In this document: positions 54,217-63,165 of the stretch, one piece after another
How positions within the stretch are numbered: position 1 is the stretch's first letter
Layout of the letters: every line of letters starts with the position of its first letter
Origin: Azohydromonas aeria
GTDB lineage: Bacteria; Pseudomonadota; Gammaproteobacteria; Burkholderiales; Burkholderiaceae_C
DNA length: 64,000 nt
Direction: 5' to 3'
NCBI RefSeq assembly: GCF_009760915.1
Contig: NZ_VIDQ01000019.1
Location: 1-64,000, forward strand
Program-made: the position numbers and the translations under genes
The notes under the pieces: generated by a model
Told to the model about the DNA's origin: nothing
Database searches by the model: none
Seen by the model: the letters and a program-made list of their open reading frames with translations, nothing else

Positions 54217-57200
54217 TTGAAGCCCTTCCTCTCATGGCGAAAGCTCGGCCGCCTCGTGGTGCCGGGCGTGGGGATCGCGGCTGTCGCAGCAGCCGCGTAT
54301 GCGCTGATCGAGGAAGTCCAGACCTCCCGATGGCAGGCGCGACAGATCTCCAAGGTCGCCGGCGAGCTGGGCTTCGAAGTGCAGCCCGGCGCCACCGACC
54401 AGGTGCGCTATCCCGGCGAAGGCCCGTACGACCTGCGCCTGGGCTACACGCAGTTGCCCATGTTCATCGACCGGCTGCAGCGCCAGGGCTACGCGGTGCA
54501 GTCGCAGGCGCGCATGTCGCCGCGCATGGTCAGCCTGGCCGACCACGGCGTGTTCCCCACCTACCACGAGAAGAACCAGGGCGGGCTGGACTTGGTGGAC
54601 TGCCGCGGCGAGTCGATGTTCGCCGCGCGCTACCCGCAGCGCGTGTACCCGGGCTTCGACGCCGTGCCGCCGCTGCTGGTGCAGGCGCTGCTGTTCATCG
54701 AGAACCGCGAGCTGCTCGACGCCAACACGCCGCAGCGCAACCCGGCCGTGGAATGGGACCGCTTCGGCAAGGCTGCGGTGTCGATGGGCATGCGCCTGGT
54801 GGGCGACTCCGGGCGCTCGCCCGGCGGCAGCACGCTGGCCACGCAGATCGAGAAGTACCGCCACTCGCCCGAAGGCCGCACCGAGGGCGTGAAGGACAAG
54901 CTGCGCCAGATGGCCTCGGCCTCGCTGCGCGCCTACCTGGACGGCCCGGACACGCTGGAGCGGCGCAGGCAGATCGTCACCGACTACATCAACACCGTGC
55001 CGCTGGCGGCCAAGGCCGGCTTCGGCGAGGTCAACGGCCTGGGCGACGGGATGTGGGCCTGGTACGGACGCGACTTCGAGGAGGTCAACCAACTGCTCAC
55101 CGACAGCGGCGAGCTGCCGCGCCCGGATCTTCAGGCGCAGCAGGCACTGGCCTTCAAGCAGGCGCTGTCGCTGATGATCTCGCAGCGCCGCCCCTCGCAC
55201 TACCTGCTCGACGCCGACACCAACCTCGACGAGCTCACCAACAGCTACCTGCGGCTGCTCACCGATGCCGGGCTGATCAGCCCGGCGCTGCGCGACGCGG
55301 CGCTGGCGATCAAGCTGGAACTCTCGCCGCAGCCGGTGGCGCGCGCGCCGCAGCAGAGCTTCGTGGACCGCAAGGCCGCCACGGCCGTGCGCACGCGGCT
55401 GTCGGCCATGCTCGACGTGCCGCGCGCCTACGACCTCGACCGCATCGACGTGCGCGCCAGCGCCACGCTCGACACGCCCGTGCAGCGCACCGCCACCGAG
55501 CTGCTGCGCGGACTGCGCACGCCCGAAGGCGCGCGCGCGGCCGGGCTCTACGGCCACCACCTGCTCAAGGAGGGCGACGACCCGAGCAAGCTCGTCTTCA
55601 GCTTCACGCTCTTCGAGCGCGGCGAGGGCGTGAACCGGCTGCGCGTGCAGACCGACAACTGGGACCAGCCCTTCGACATCAACGAGGGCGCACGGCTGGA
55701 CCTGGGCTCCACCTCCAAGCTGCGCACGCTGGTGACCTACCTGGAGATGGTGGCCGAGCTGCACGAGCGCTGGGGCAAGCTCGACCCGATCGAGCTGGCG
55801 GCGCTGCAGCCGCACGAGCGCGACCACATCGGGCGCTGGGCGCGCGAGTACCTGATGCGCACCGGCGAGCGCGCGCTGCAGCCCATGCTCGACGCGGCGA
55901 TGCTGCGCAAGTACTCGGCCGGCCCGGGCGAAGGCTTCTTCACCGGCGGCGGGCTGCACTACTTCGCCAACTTCGAGCCCAACGACAACGGCCGCATCAT
56001 GACCGTGGCCGAGGCGATGCGGCACTCGGTCAACCTGCCCTTCATCCGGCTCATGCGCGACGTGGTCTGGCACGTCATGTACAACTCGCCCACCACCGAC
56101 CCGGCGCTGTTCACCGACCCGGACAGCCCGCAGCGGCGCGAGTACCTGCAGCGCTTCGCCGACAAGGAAGGCCAGGCCTACCTGCTGCGCTTCTGGCGCA
56201 AGTACCAGGGCAAGGACTGGGCGCAGGCGCGCGAGACGCTGCTGCAGGGCGTGCGCGAGACGCCCCCGAAGCTCACCGCGGTGCTACGCACCATCGAGCC
56301 CCAGGCCAGCATGCAGGACCTCTCCGACTTCCTGGTGCAGCGCCTCGAAGGCGAGATGCCCGACTACACCGACCGCGAGCTGCGCAAGCTCTACGACACC
56401 TACGACCCCGCGCGCATGTCGCTGCACGACCGCGGCTACGTTGCCAGCGTGCACCCGCTGGAGCTGTGGCTGGTGGGCTGGTTGCGCATGCATCCCGAAG
56501 GCACCTTCACCCAGGCCGTCGAGGCCAGCGCCAAGGAGCGCCAGGAGGTCTACGCCTGGCTGTTCAAGACCAGGTACCGCGGCGCGCAGGACGTGCGCAT
56601 CCGCAACCTGCTGGAGATCGAGGCCTTCCTCGACATCCACCGCCGCTGGAAGCGCCTGGGCTACCCCTTCGAATCGCTCACGCCCTCCTACGCCTCGGCG
56701 CTGGGCGCCTCGGGCGACCGACCCGCGGCGCTGGCGGAGTTCATGGGCATCCTGGCCAACGGCGGCGTGCGCCAGGGCGCCGCGCGCATCGAGGAGCTGC
56801 ACTTCGCCGCCGGCACGCCCTACGAGACGCGGCTGGCGCTGCGCGGCAACGCGCTGGAGCGCGTGCTGCCCGAGGAGGTGGCCTTCACGGCGCGGCGCGC
56901 CGCCTTCGACGTGGTGGCCAACGGCACGGCGCGCCGGCTCAACGGCGTGCTCAAGCTGGCCGACGGCAGCGTCGTGCCCATCGGCGGCAAGACCGGCACC
57001 GGCGACCACCGCAAGGAGAGCTTCGGCCGCTACGGGCAGATGCTGTCCTCGCGCGTGATCAGCCGCTCGGCCACCTTCATGTTCGTCATCGGCGACCGCT
57101 ACTTCGGCACCATGATGGCCTACGTCCAGGAGCCCGACGCCGCGAAGTACAAGTTCACCAGCGCGCTGCCGTCGCAGCTGATGAAGTCGCTGGCGCCCGC

Positions 57201-57345
57201 GCTCGTCCCGCTGCTGGAAAAGGGCTCGTGCGAGGTGCCCAGGCGCGAGCCGGAAACGGCCCCCGCCGAGGTGCTGCAGAACGTGCAGGCACCGCGTGCC
57301 ATCCAGATCCGCGCCGAGGCGCCGGCGCAGCAGGCCGCACGCTGA
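54217..57345 (+). CDS. Transglycosylase/transpeptidase (class A penicillin-binding protein-like)
   Basis: A 1042-residue bitopic protein. One membrane helix (LVVPGVGIAAVAAAAYALIE, about 13-32) leads to a GT51 domain with LLFIENRELLDANTP and PGGSTLATQIEKYRHSPEGR (about 200-220; the usual GGSTITQQ is altered). The C-terminal transpeptidase domain has LGSTSKLRTLVTYLEMVAEL (the SxxK serine, about 490), SVNLPFIRLM (SxN, about 607) and IGGKTGTGDHRKESFG (KTG, about 927). The gap between SxN and KTG is unusually long, with large helical inserts, so this is a divergent family seen in beta-proteobacteria. The start is a TTG at 54217; no ribosome site is obvious. It is a monocistronic gene followed by a hairpin. 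Confidence 0.88.
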   Translation: MKPFLSWRKLGRLVVPGVGIAAVAAAAYALIEEVQTSRWQARQISKVAGELGFEVQPGATDQVRYPGEGPYDLRLGYTQLPMFIDRLQRQGYAVQSQARMSPRMVSLADHGVFPTYHEKNQGGLDLVDCRGESMFAARYPQRVYPGFDAVPPLLVQALLFIENRELLDANTPQRNPAVEWDRFGKAAVSMGMRLVGDSGRSPGGSTLATQIEKYRHSPEGRTEGVKDKLRQMASASLRAYLDGPDTLERRRQIVTDYINTVPLAAKAGFGEVNGLGDGMWAWYGRDFEEVNQLLTDSGELPRPDLQAQQALAFKQALSLMISQRRPSHYLLDADTNLDELTNSYLRLLTDAGLISPALRDAALAIKLELSPQPVARAPQQSFVDRKAATAVRTRLSAMLDVPRAYDLDRIDVRASATLDTPVQRTATELLRGLRTPEGARAAGLYGHHLLKEGDDPSKLVFSFTLFERGEGVNRLRVQTDNWDQPFDINEGARLDLGSTSKLRTLVTYLEMVAELHERWGKLDPIELAALQPHERDHIGRWAREYLMRTGERALQPMLDAAMLRKYSAGPGEGFFTGGGLHYFANFEPNDNGRIMTVAEAMRHSVNLPFIRLMRDVVWHVMYNSPTTDPALFTDPDSPQRREYLQRFADKEGQAYLLRFWRKYQGKDWAQARETLLQGVRETPPKLTAVLRTIEPQASMQDLSDFLVQRLEGEMPDYTDRELRKLYDTYDPARMSLHDRGYVASVHPLELWLVGWLRMHPEGTFTQAVEASAKERQEVYAWLFKTRYRGAQDVRIRNLLEIEAFLDIHRRWKRLGYPFESLTPSYASALGASGDRPAALAEFMGILANGGVRQGAARIEELHFAAGTPYETRLALRGNALERVLPEEVAFTARRAAFDVVANGTARRLNGVLKLADGSVVPIGGKTGTGDHRKESFGRYGQMLSSRVISRSATFMFVIGDRYFGTMMAYVQEPDAAKYKFTSALPSQLMKSLAPALVPLLEKGSCEVPRREPETAPAEVLQNVQAPRAIQIRAEAPAQQAAR

Positions 57346-57376
57346 GCGCGCAGCGGCGCTTCACACCCTCTCCCCG

Positions 57377-57403
57377 GCCGGGCCCCTCGCGGGCCCGGCG
57401 CCG
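57377..57403 (+). terminator. Hairpin after the penicillin-binding-protein-like gene
   Basis: A 9-bp stem (gccgggccc and complement, 57377-57399) with a five-base loop, followed by gccgtttc. The T-run is short, so termination is probable but not strong. Confidence 0.55.
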
Positions 57404-57462
57404 TTTCGGGGCTGTTTCAGGCGCCGTTCGAGGTGCTCACTCCGGCGCCGTGCTCAGCTCAC

Positions 57463-58542
57463 TCAGCGCGCTCGCCGCCGCCGCGCCGCCGCGCCCAGCA
57501 CGCCCAGCCCCGCCAGCAGCAGCGCCCACTGCCCCGGCTCGGGCACCGGCGTGGCGACGAAGCCGCGCAGCGCGCCGTGGTAGAGGCCGTAGCCCACGAT
57601 CGCGCCGCCGTCGTTGATGCCCTGCGCCGACAGCAGCGTCCAGCGCCCGGCCTGGTCGGGCGCCACGAGCGTGTTGAGGTCCCAGCGCGTGCCCTCGCGC
57701 CACAGGAAGGCGGCCAGATCCTGCTCGCCCACGACCCAGCCGCGCTCGTTGATGTCGAAGGCCTGCCCGAAGCCCCCGTCGGCCAGCGCCGTCATGGCGC
57801 CGCCGCTGTAGAGGAACGGCAGCAGCTCGCCGCCGGCGCTGTAGCTGTAGCCCACCACCTGCCCCGCGTCGTTGACGGCCTGCGCCTGGCCGAAGGTGCC
57901 GCCCAGCGAGGGCAGCAGCGTGGCGCGGCCGTCCTCCCACACGAAGGGGCGGCGCACCACGTCTCCCGGCATCACCGCGCCGCCGACGACCACGCCGCGG
58001 TTGTTGAGGTCCAGCCCCTCGCTGGTGCCGCCGATGCGCAGCTCGCGGCTGGCGGTGCCGTCGAAGTACAGCGTGTGGCCGCTGAGCTGCCCCGTGGCCT
58101 GGCCCGCGTCGTTGACGGCATTGGCCACGCCCTGGACGAAGCTGCCGAAGGGCGCGGCCAGGTCGGTCCAGCGCCCGCCGCTCCACAGCACCGGGCGCTG
58201 GTTGCCCGCGGCGTCGAGCGACCAGCCCGCGACGTCGCCGCGCGCGTTGAGCCCGGTGGCCTCGCTCCAGCGCCCGCCCAGCGTGCCCAGGCCGCGCAGG
58301 CCATCGCGACCGGGCCCCAGCACGGCCTGGCGTGTGCGCGACGTGCCATCGAGCACGGTGCCGGCAATGAGCCCGGCGTCGTTGATGTCCACTCCTACGC
58401 TGGCGCTGCGCGGCAGGCCCAGCGTGCCCAGGTTCTGCACCCGGTAGCGCGGCGCCTCCTCGGCCGCCTGCGCCGCGCCGCCCAGCGCGGTGGCGGCGAT
58501 GGCAACGGTCACTCCCTGCAGCAACGGTTCGATCAGCTTCAT
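57463..58542 (-). CDS. HAF-repeat extracellular protein with PEP-CTERM sorting signal
   Basis: A 359-residue secreted protein. A signal peptide (LLQGVTVAIAATALGGAAQA) is followed by repeats of the HAF type, beta-strand units of the form LGTLGG..S.A..IN..G.V.G (for example LRGLGTLGGRWSEATGLNAR and LPSLGGTFGQAQAVNDAGQV VGYSYS). The C-terminus VPEPGQWALLLAGLGVLGAA ARRRRAR is a PEP-CTERM signal: the PEP box, a hydrophobic helix and an Arg cluster, recognised by an exosortase (EpsH). Exosortase genes usually accompany exopolysaccharide loci; none is in this window. A second, broken HAF-type gene appears at the right edge. Confidence 0.88.
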   Translation of the reverse strand: MKLIEPLLQGVTVAIAATALGGAAQAAEEAPRYRVQNLGTLGLPRSASVGVDINDAGLIAGTVLDGTSRTRQAVLGPGRDGLRGLGTLGGRWSEATGLNARGDVAGWSLDAAGNQRPVLWSGGRWTDLAAPFGSFVQGVANAVNDAGQATGQLSGHTLYFDGTASRELRIGGTSEGLDLNNRGVVVGGAVMPGDVVRRPFVWEDGRATLLPSLGGTFGQAQAVNDAGQVVGYSYSAGGELLPFLYSGGAMTALADGGFGQAFDINERGWVVGEQDLAAFLWREGTRWDLNTLVAPDQAGRWTLLSAQGINDGGAIVGYGLYHGALRGFVATPVPEPGQWALLLAGLGVLGAAARRRRAR

Positions 58543-58687
58543 GCGGCACCTCCGGCAGCCGCCACGGCATGAGGGGTGCCCGCGCCGCGCCGGCGCAGGG
58601 CTCGAATCGTCTCTTACGCGGCTGCAATGAAGCGTGCGGAATTCGCGGGGGCCTCATGCGGCCGGCGCACAAGCCCCCGGCACCGCC

Positions 58688-59959
58688 TCACACCGCCGCC
58701 AGCGCCTGGTCGATGTCGGCCTTGAGGTCGTCGATGTGCTCGATGCCGATGGACAGCCGCACCGTGTCCACCGTCACGCCGGCCTTGGCCAGCTCCTCGG
58801 GCGAGAGCTGGCGGTGCGTGGTCGAGGCCGGGTGGCAGGCCAGCGACTTGGCGTCGCCGATGTTGACCAGCCGCGTCACGAGCTTCAGGGCGTCCTGGAA
58901 GCGCGCCCCGCCCTCGATGCCGCCCTGCACGCCGAAGGTCAGGATGCCGGAGGCGCGCCCGCCCATGTAGCGCTGCACCAGCTCGTGGTCGGCATGGTCG
59001 GGCAGGCCCGCGTAGTTGACCCACTTCACCTTCGGATGCGCCTTCAGGTGCTGCGCGATGGCGAGCGTGTTGTCGCAGATGCGCTCCATGCGCAGCGACA
59101 CCGTCTCGATGCCCTGCAGGATCAGGAAGGCGTTGAACGGGCTCAGCGCCGCGCCCGTGTTGCGCAGCGGCACCACGCGCGCGCGGCCGATGTAGGCCGC
59201 ATCACCCAGCGCCTGGGTGTAGACCACGCCGTGGTAGCTCACGTCGGGCTCGTTGAGGCGCTTGAAGCGCTGCGCGTGCTGGGCCCAGGGGAAGCGGCCC
59301 GAGTCCACGATCGCGCCGCCGATGGAGTTGCCGTGGCCGCCGAGGTACTTCGTGAGCGAGTGCACCACGATGTCGGCGCCATGCTCGAAGGGCCGGCACA
59401 GGAACGGCGTGGGCACGGTGTTGTCCACGATCAGCGGCACGCCGTGGCGGTGCGCGATGTCGGCCAGCGCCTTGAAGTCGGTGACGTTGCCCAGCGGGTT
59501 GCCGATGGACTCGCAGAAGATGGCCTTGGTGCGCTCGTCGATGAGCGGCTCGAAGGCAGCCGGGTCGCGCGGGTCGGCGAAGCGCACGTTGATGCCCGAG
59601 AGCGGCAGCGTGTGCGCGAACAGGTTGTAGGTGCCGCCGTAGAGCGTGGAGGAGGAGACGATGTTGTCGCCGGCCTCGGCAATCGTCTGGATGGCGTAGC
59701 TGATGGCCGCCATCCCCGAGGCCACCGCCAGCGCGCCGATGCCGCCTTCCAGGGCCGCGATGCGCTGCTCCAGCACCGCGGTGGTCGGATTCATGATGCG
59801 GGTGTAGATGTTGCCCGTCACCTTCAGGTCGAACAGGTCGGCACCGTGCTGCGTGTCGTCGAAAGCGTAGGCCGTGGTCTGGTAGATCGGCACCGCCACC
59901 GCCTTGGTGGTCGGGTCCGGGCTGTAGCCGCCGTGCACGGCCAGGGTCTCGAATTTCAT
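58688..59959 (-). CDS. metY: O-acetylhomoserine aminocarboxypropyltransferase
   Basis: A PLP enzyme of methionine biosynthesis that makes homocysteine from O-acetylhomoserine and sulfide. The Cys/Met-metabolism fold is clear: MKFETLAVHGGYSPDPTTKA (start), IYTRIMNPTTAVLEQRIAAL, MAAISYAIQTIAEAGDNIVS, the PLP-lysine in VVHSLTKYLGGHGNSIGGAI (about 205), and C-terminal SIGIEHIDDLKADIDQALAA. At 423 residues it has the usual size of the MetY group. GGAGGAGCAAGCC precedes the ATG at 59959. It stands alone, with a divergent DUF3149 gene 184 bases away. Confidence 0.93.
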   Translation of the reverse strand: MKFETLAVHGGYSPDPTTKAVAVPIYQTTAYAFDDTQHGADLFDLKVTGNIYTRIMNPTTAVLEQRIAALEGGIGALAVASGMAAISYAIQTIAEAGDNIVSSSTLYGGTYNLFAHTLPLSGINVRFADPRDPAAFEPLIDERTKAIFCESIGNPLGNVTDFKALADIAHRHGVPLIVDNTVPTPFLCRPFEHGADIVVHSLTKYLGGHGNSIGGAIVDSGRFPWAQHAQRFKRLNEPDVSYHGVVYTQALGDAAYIGRARVVPLRNTGAALSPFNAFLILQGIETVSLRMERICDNTLAIAQHLKAHPKVKWVNYAGLPDHADHELVQRYMGGRASGILTFGVQGGIEGGARFQDALKLVTRLVNIGDAKSLACHPASTTHRQLSPEELAKAGVTVDTVRLSIGIEHIDDLKADIDQALAAV

Positions 59960-60143
59960 GGCTTGCTCCTCCGTCGAATCAGGGGACTCGCAGTGTAGGC
60001 AGCGCGGCGGCCGGTGCGGGCGCACCGGCGCTTGCGCTGGCTCAAAGGCGTCCGGAGCCGGTTTTGAGCCTGCGCAAATCGCGCCTGGTGCCCCGGGAGT
60101 CAGATAGCGGCATCGAACACCGAATGACTTCCAGGAGGACGCC

Positions 60144-60305
60144 ATGCATGCACTGAAGGATCTGCTGACCACCGACTACGGCCTGATGAGCGTGGGCGTG
60201 ATTGCCCTCACGCTGGGCCTGGGCGGCTTCTACCTGCGCTACTTCCTGAACCACATCCGGGACGAGTCGGCCCGCCACGCCGCTTCTCTGGCCGCCAAGC
60301 GCTGA
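60144..60305 (+). CDS. DUF3149 small membrane protein
   Basis: A 53-residue protein, MHALKDLLTTDYGLMSVGVI onward, with one membrane helix (LMSVGVIALTLGLGGFYLRY) and a basic tail. The start block KDLLTTDYGLMS is the signature of DUF3149, a small inner-membrane family of beta- and gamma-proteobacteria with no known function. AGGAGG lies just ahead of the ATG at 60144. A strong terminator follows the stop by 28 bases, so it is a one-gene transcript. Its upstream gap to metY (divergent) is 184 bases without clear promoter boxes. Confidence 0.85.
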   Translation: MHALKDLLTTDYGLMSVGVIALTLGLGGFYLRYFLNHIRDESARHAASLAAKR

Positions 60306-60333
60306 TCCGGCCTTTCCCCGCTGCCCAGAAGAC

Positions 60334-60373
60334 CCGCGCCCTCCCGGCGTCGTCCGGGAGGGCGCGGTTGCTT
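60334..60373 (+). terminator. Rho-independent terminator
   Basis: A 14-bp perfect stem (60334-60347 with 60354-60367) and six-base loop, followed by ttgctt. It ends the DUF3149 gene and may also block readthrough from terC on the other strand. Confidence 0.75.
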
Positions 60374-60419
60374 CGGCTTCAGCACCGCGCGGCGGCACCC
60401 CTGGCGGCCGCCGCGGCCG

Positions 60420-61451
60420 TCACGGCTGGCGCGCCGGCTCGGCCGATCGGGCCAGGCGCTCGTCCGACTCGTCGTCCGCCGCCGTGGTCGCCTGCTCGCG
60501 CGTCTTCCACAGCGACACCAGCACGCCGCCGGCGATGAGCGCGCCCGTCACCGACAGGCTGATCACGGGCGGGATCTTGCCGATGATGTTGACCAGGAAG
60601 ATCTTGCTGCCGATGAACACCAGCACCAGCGCCAGCGCGTACTTCAGGTAGGCGAAGCGGTGGATCATCGCCGCCAGCGCGAAGTACAGCGCGCGCAGGC
60701 CCAGGATCGCGAAGATGTTGCTGGTGTAGACGATGAAGGGGTCGGTGGTGATGGCGAAGATCGCCGGCACCGAGTCCACCGCGAACACCAGGTCGGCGAA
60801 CTCGACCATGCACAGCGCCAGGAACAGCGGCGTGGCCCACAGCACCGGCTGGCCGCTCACCGGGTGCGGGCGGCGCACGAAGAAGTCGTGGCCGTGCAGC
60901 TCGTTCGTCACGCGCATGCGGCGGCGCAGGAACTTGAGCAGCGGGTTGCCCGCCAGGTCCATCGGCTGGGAGGCGCTCATCCACAGCATCTTGATGCCGG
61001 TGAGCACCAGGAAGGCGCCGAACAGGTACAGCACCCAGCTGAACTGCGTCACCAGCGCCGCGCCCAGACCGATCATGAGCGCGCGCAGCACGATCACGCC
61101 CAGGATGCCCCAGAACAGCACGCGGTGCTGGTACTTACGCGGCACGGCGAAGAAGCCGAAGATCAGCGCGATCACGAAGACGTTGTCCATCGACAGCGAC
61201 TTCTCGATCAGGTAGCCGGTGAAGTACTCCGTGCCGGACTGCGCGCCGAGCTGGTGCCAGATCCAGGCGCCGAAGATCAGGGCCACCCCGATGTAGCCGG
61301 CCGACAGCCACAGGCTCTCGCGCACGTCGATCTCGCGGTCGTCACGGTGCAGCACGCCCAGGTCCAGCGCCAGCAGCAGCACCACGATGGTCAGGAAGCT
61401 CAGCCACAGCCACAGCGGCTGGGTCAGGAACGGGGTGTGAAGGAATTCCAT
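60420..61451 (-). CDS. TerC/Alx-family membrane protein
   Basis: A 343-residue TerC-family protein with eight or nine helices. The family marks are YLIEKSLSMDNVFVIALIFG (with the conserved Asp/Asn), FWGILGVIVLRALMIGLGAA, MVEFADLVFAVDSVPAIFAI TTDP and TSNIFAILGLRALYFALAAM. Alx/TerC proteins are linked to manganese export and to folding of secreted membrane proteins, and to tellurite resistance in Ter operons. The soluble insert (FLRRRMRVTNELHGHDFFVR) is typical of the Alx group. I looked in its 106-base leader for a yybP-ykoY manganese riboswitch and did not find one. A TerB-like gene lies just upstream on the same strand. Confidence 0.92.
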   Translation of the reverse strand: MEFLHTPFLTQPLWLWLSFLTIVVLLLALDLGVLHRDDREIDVRESLWLSAGYIGVALIFGAWIWHQLGAQSGTEYFTGYLIEKSLSMDNVFVIALIFGFFAVPRKYQHRVLFWGILGVIVLRALMIGLGAALVTQFSWVLYLFGAFLVLTGIKMLWMSASQPMDLAGNPLLKFLRRRMRVTNELHGHDFFVRRPHPVSGQPVLWATPLFLALCMVEFADLVFAVDSVPAIFAITTDPFIVYTSNIFAILGLRALYFALAAMIHRFAYLKYALALVLVFIGSKIFLVNIIGKIPPVISLSVTGALIAGGVLVSLWKTREQATTAADDESDERLARSAEPARQP

Positions 61452-61557
61452 TCAGGGTTTCCAGGGGCAGGTATCGGGAAGTGTTGAAGGGGGTGGCGAA
61501 GGCGCTGTCCGCGCCGCCCGGGCCAGTGCACCGGGCGGTGCGGGCTTCAGCAGTGAG

Positions 61558-61992
61558 TCAGGCCGCGGCGCGCGGCGCTTCGACCCAGTCAGGGCGCGGC
61601 AGCACGTGGGGCAGGTTCCACCAGGCGGCGACCGTGGCCAGCAGCACGGCCTCGCCCTCGGCGACGTGGCTGTCGGCCTCGGCCAGCTGCTCGCAGCACT
61701 GCAGCACGCGCTGCTGCAGCACGGGGTCACTGACCTCGTCGAGCAGGCCGGTCAGCGTCGCCTGGCTGACGCGGCAGACCTCGTCCCAGGTCATCCAGGG
61801 CGAGGACTGCAGATCCTCGCAGCAGTCGTACAGCACCTCCATCAGCTCCGAGGGCAGCAGCCCGAGCTGTGCCGCCATCTGCTGCTGCTCCATCGCCATG
61901 AACTCGTCGTGGGAGAGGTTCCCGTCGGCCAGCATGGTCAGCGCCACGATGCGGGCGGCGGCCTGGGGGCTGTTGTGCGGGTAGCTGCGCAT
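61558..61992 (-). CDS. TerB-like protein
   Basis: A 144-residue helical protein of the TerB family: AARIVALTMLADGNLSHDEF holds the conserved Asp/Asn-Gly motif that binds calcium or other metal in TerB; EVLYDCCEDLQSSPWMTWDE and LQCCEQLAEADSHVAEGEAV LL repeat it. Several cysteines (CC pairs) are unusual for TerB. AAGGAG precedes the ATG at 61992. With TerC downstream on the same strand, 106 bases apart, this makes a reduced TerB-TerC pair without the rest of a tellurite operon. A 9-bp hairpin lies in its leader at 62034-62056. Confidence 0.82.
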   Translation of the reverse strand: MRSYPHNSPQAAARIVALTMLADGNLSHDEFMAMEQQQMAAQLGLLPSELMEVLYDCCEDLQSSPWMTWDEVCRVSQATLTGLLDEVSDPVLQQRVLQCCEQLAEADSHVAEGEAVLLATVAAWWNLPHVLPRPDWVEAPRAAA

Positions 61993-62033
61993 GAAGAACG
62001 CTCCTTGCGTGAAGACTGGTTGCCGTGGACCGG

Positions 62034-62056
62034 GTGCCCGCCGCGATGGCGGGCAC
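62034..62056. promoter_or_regulatory. Inverted repeat in the TerB-NhaR intergenic region
   Basis: gtgcccgcc and ggcgggcac form a 9-bp perfect inverted repeat with a five-base loop, 42 bases before the TerB ATG. It could be an operator or an RNA hairpin in the 5' leader. Confidence 0.4.
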
Positions 62057-62079
62057 GGGGTGCAAGGTAGGCGGCGGGA

Positions 62080-62123
62080 ACCTTCCATAAAAGCAGCCGA
62101 TCACAGAGCCACCTTCCACAAAA
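62080..62123 (+). promoter_or_regulatory. Direct repeat before nhaR (possible LysR-type operator)
   Basis: accttccataaaa (62080-62092) and accttccacaaaa (62111-62123) differ at one position and lie 31 bases apart start to start, three helical turns. They sit between divergent TerB and nhaR, the usual place for a LysR-type binding region. Confidence 0.45.
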
Positions 62124-62136
62124 ACCTGAGGAACCC

Positions 62137-63036
62137 ATGGCTCCGGACTTCAGCTACCGGCACTTGCACTATTTCTGGGTCGTGGCGCAGGAGGGCGGCA
62201 TGGCGCGCGCGGCGGCGCGGCTGGGCGTGGCGGTGCAGACCGTCAGCGCCCAGGTGCGCGAGCTCGAGCGCGCGCTCGGCCACACGCTGCTGCGCCCGCA
62301 GGGCCGCGGACTGGCGCTGACCGAGGCCGGACAGGCCGCGCTGCGCCAGGCCGAGCAGATCTTCGCGCTGGGCGCGCAGTTGCCCGCGCTGGTGCGCGAG
62401 GCCGCCGGCACGCCCTCGGTGCGGCTGCACGTGGGCCTGTGCGACGGGCTGCCCAAGCTGGTCGTGCACCACCTGCTGCAGCCGGCGCTGGCGCAGCCCG
62501 ACCTGCGGCTGCTGTGCCACGACGGCGAGTTCGATGAGCTCCTGGCGGCGCTGGCGCTGCACCGGCTCGACCTGGTGCTGGCCGACCACCCCGCCCCGCC
62601 GCACCCGGGGCTGCGCATCCACGGCCAGGCCGTGGGCCGCTCCACCATCGCCTGGTACGCCGCGCCGGTGCTGCAGGCCGCGGCGCGCGAGGACTTCCCG
62701 CGCTCGCTGGCGCGGCTGCCGGTGCTGCTGCCCACGGGACATTCGGCCATGCGCGGCGCGCTGGAGCGCTGGTTCGAGCGCGAGGGTCTCCAGCCGCGCA
62801 TTGCCGGCGAGTTCGAGGACAGCGCGCTGCTCAAGACCTTCGGCGCCGGCGGCCTGGGCGTGTTCCCGGCCGTGGAGATGGTGGACGAGGAGTTGCGCCG
62901 CCACTACGACGTGGCCCGCGTGGGCCGCTGCGAAGGCGCCGAGCAGTGCTACTTCGCCTTTCGCACCGAGCGCAAGGTGCAGCACCCGCTGGTGCAGCGC
63001 GTGCTGGACGCGGCCGATGCCGCAAGGCAGCAGTGA
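62137..63036 (+). CDS. nhaR: NhaR, LysR-family activator of Na+/H+ antiport
   Basis: A 299-residue LysR regulator. The N-terminus SYRHLHYFWVVAQEGGMARA AARLGVAVQTVSAQVRELER is the winged helix-turn-helix, in the form characteristic of NhaR (HLHYFW, VQTVSAQ). The effector domain has LHVGLCDGLPKLVVHHLLQP and FAFRTERKVQHPLVQRVLDA. NhaR activates nhaA in response to sodium in Escherichia coli. No nhaA is present here; the divergent TerB-TerC pair is the obvious target by position, and a direct repeat lies between. ATG at 62137 with GAGG upstream. Confidence 0.9.
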   Translation: MAPDFSYRHLHYFWVVAQEGGMARAAARLGVAVQTVSAQVRELERALGHTLLRPQGRGLALTEAGQAALRQAEQIFALGAQLPALVREAAGTPSVRLHVGLCDGLPKLVVHHLLQPALAQPDLRLLCHDGEFDELLAALALHRLDLVLADHPAPPHPGLRIHGQAVGRSTIAWYAAPVLQAAAREDFPRSLARLPVLLPTGHSAMRGALERWFEREGLQPRIAGEFEDSALLKTFGAGGLGVFPAVEMVDEELRRHYDVARVGRCEGAEQCYFAFRTERKVQHPLVQRVLDAADAARQQ

Positions 63037-63165
63037 CCTATTGCGCAGGAAGGGGCTTTGCGTGCGGCGGGGGTGAATTCGTACCGCGGCGGGGCGCGGC
63101 GCATCTCCTAGAGTGTGGGTCCGTCGCCGCGCTGGATCGACTTTCGCGCCGCCCGTCAACAGAAC

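Noticed and set aside
61452..61557. Possible yybP-ykoY manganese riboswitch before terC
   Set aside because: The 106-base leader lacks the conserved paired-loop sequences and is too short between the TerB stop and terC.
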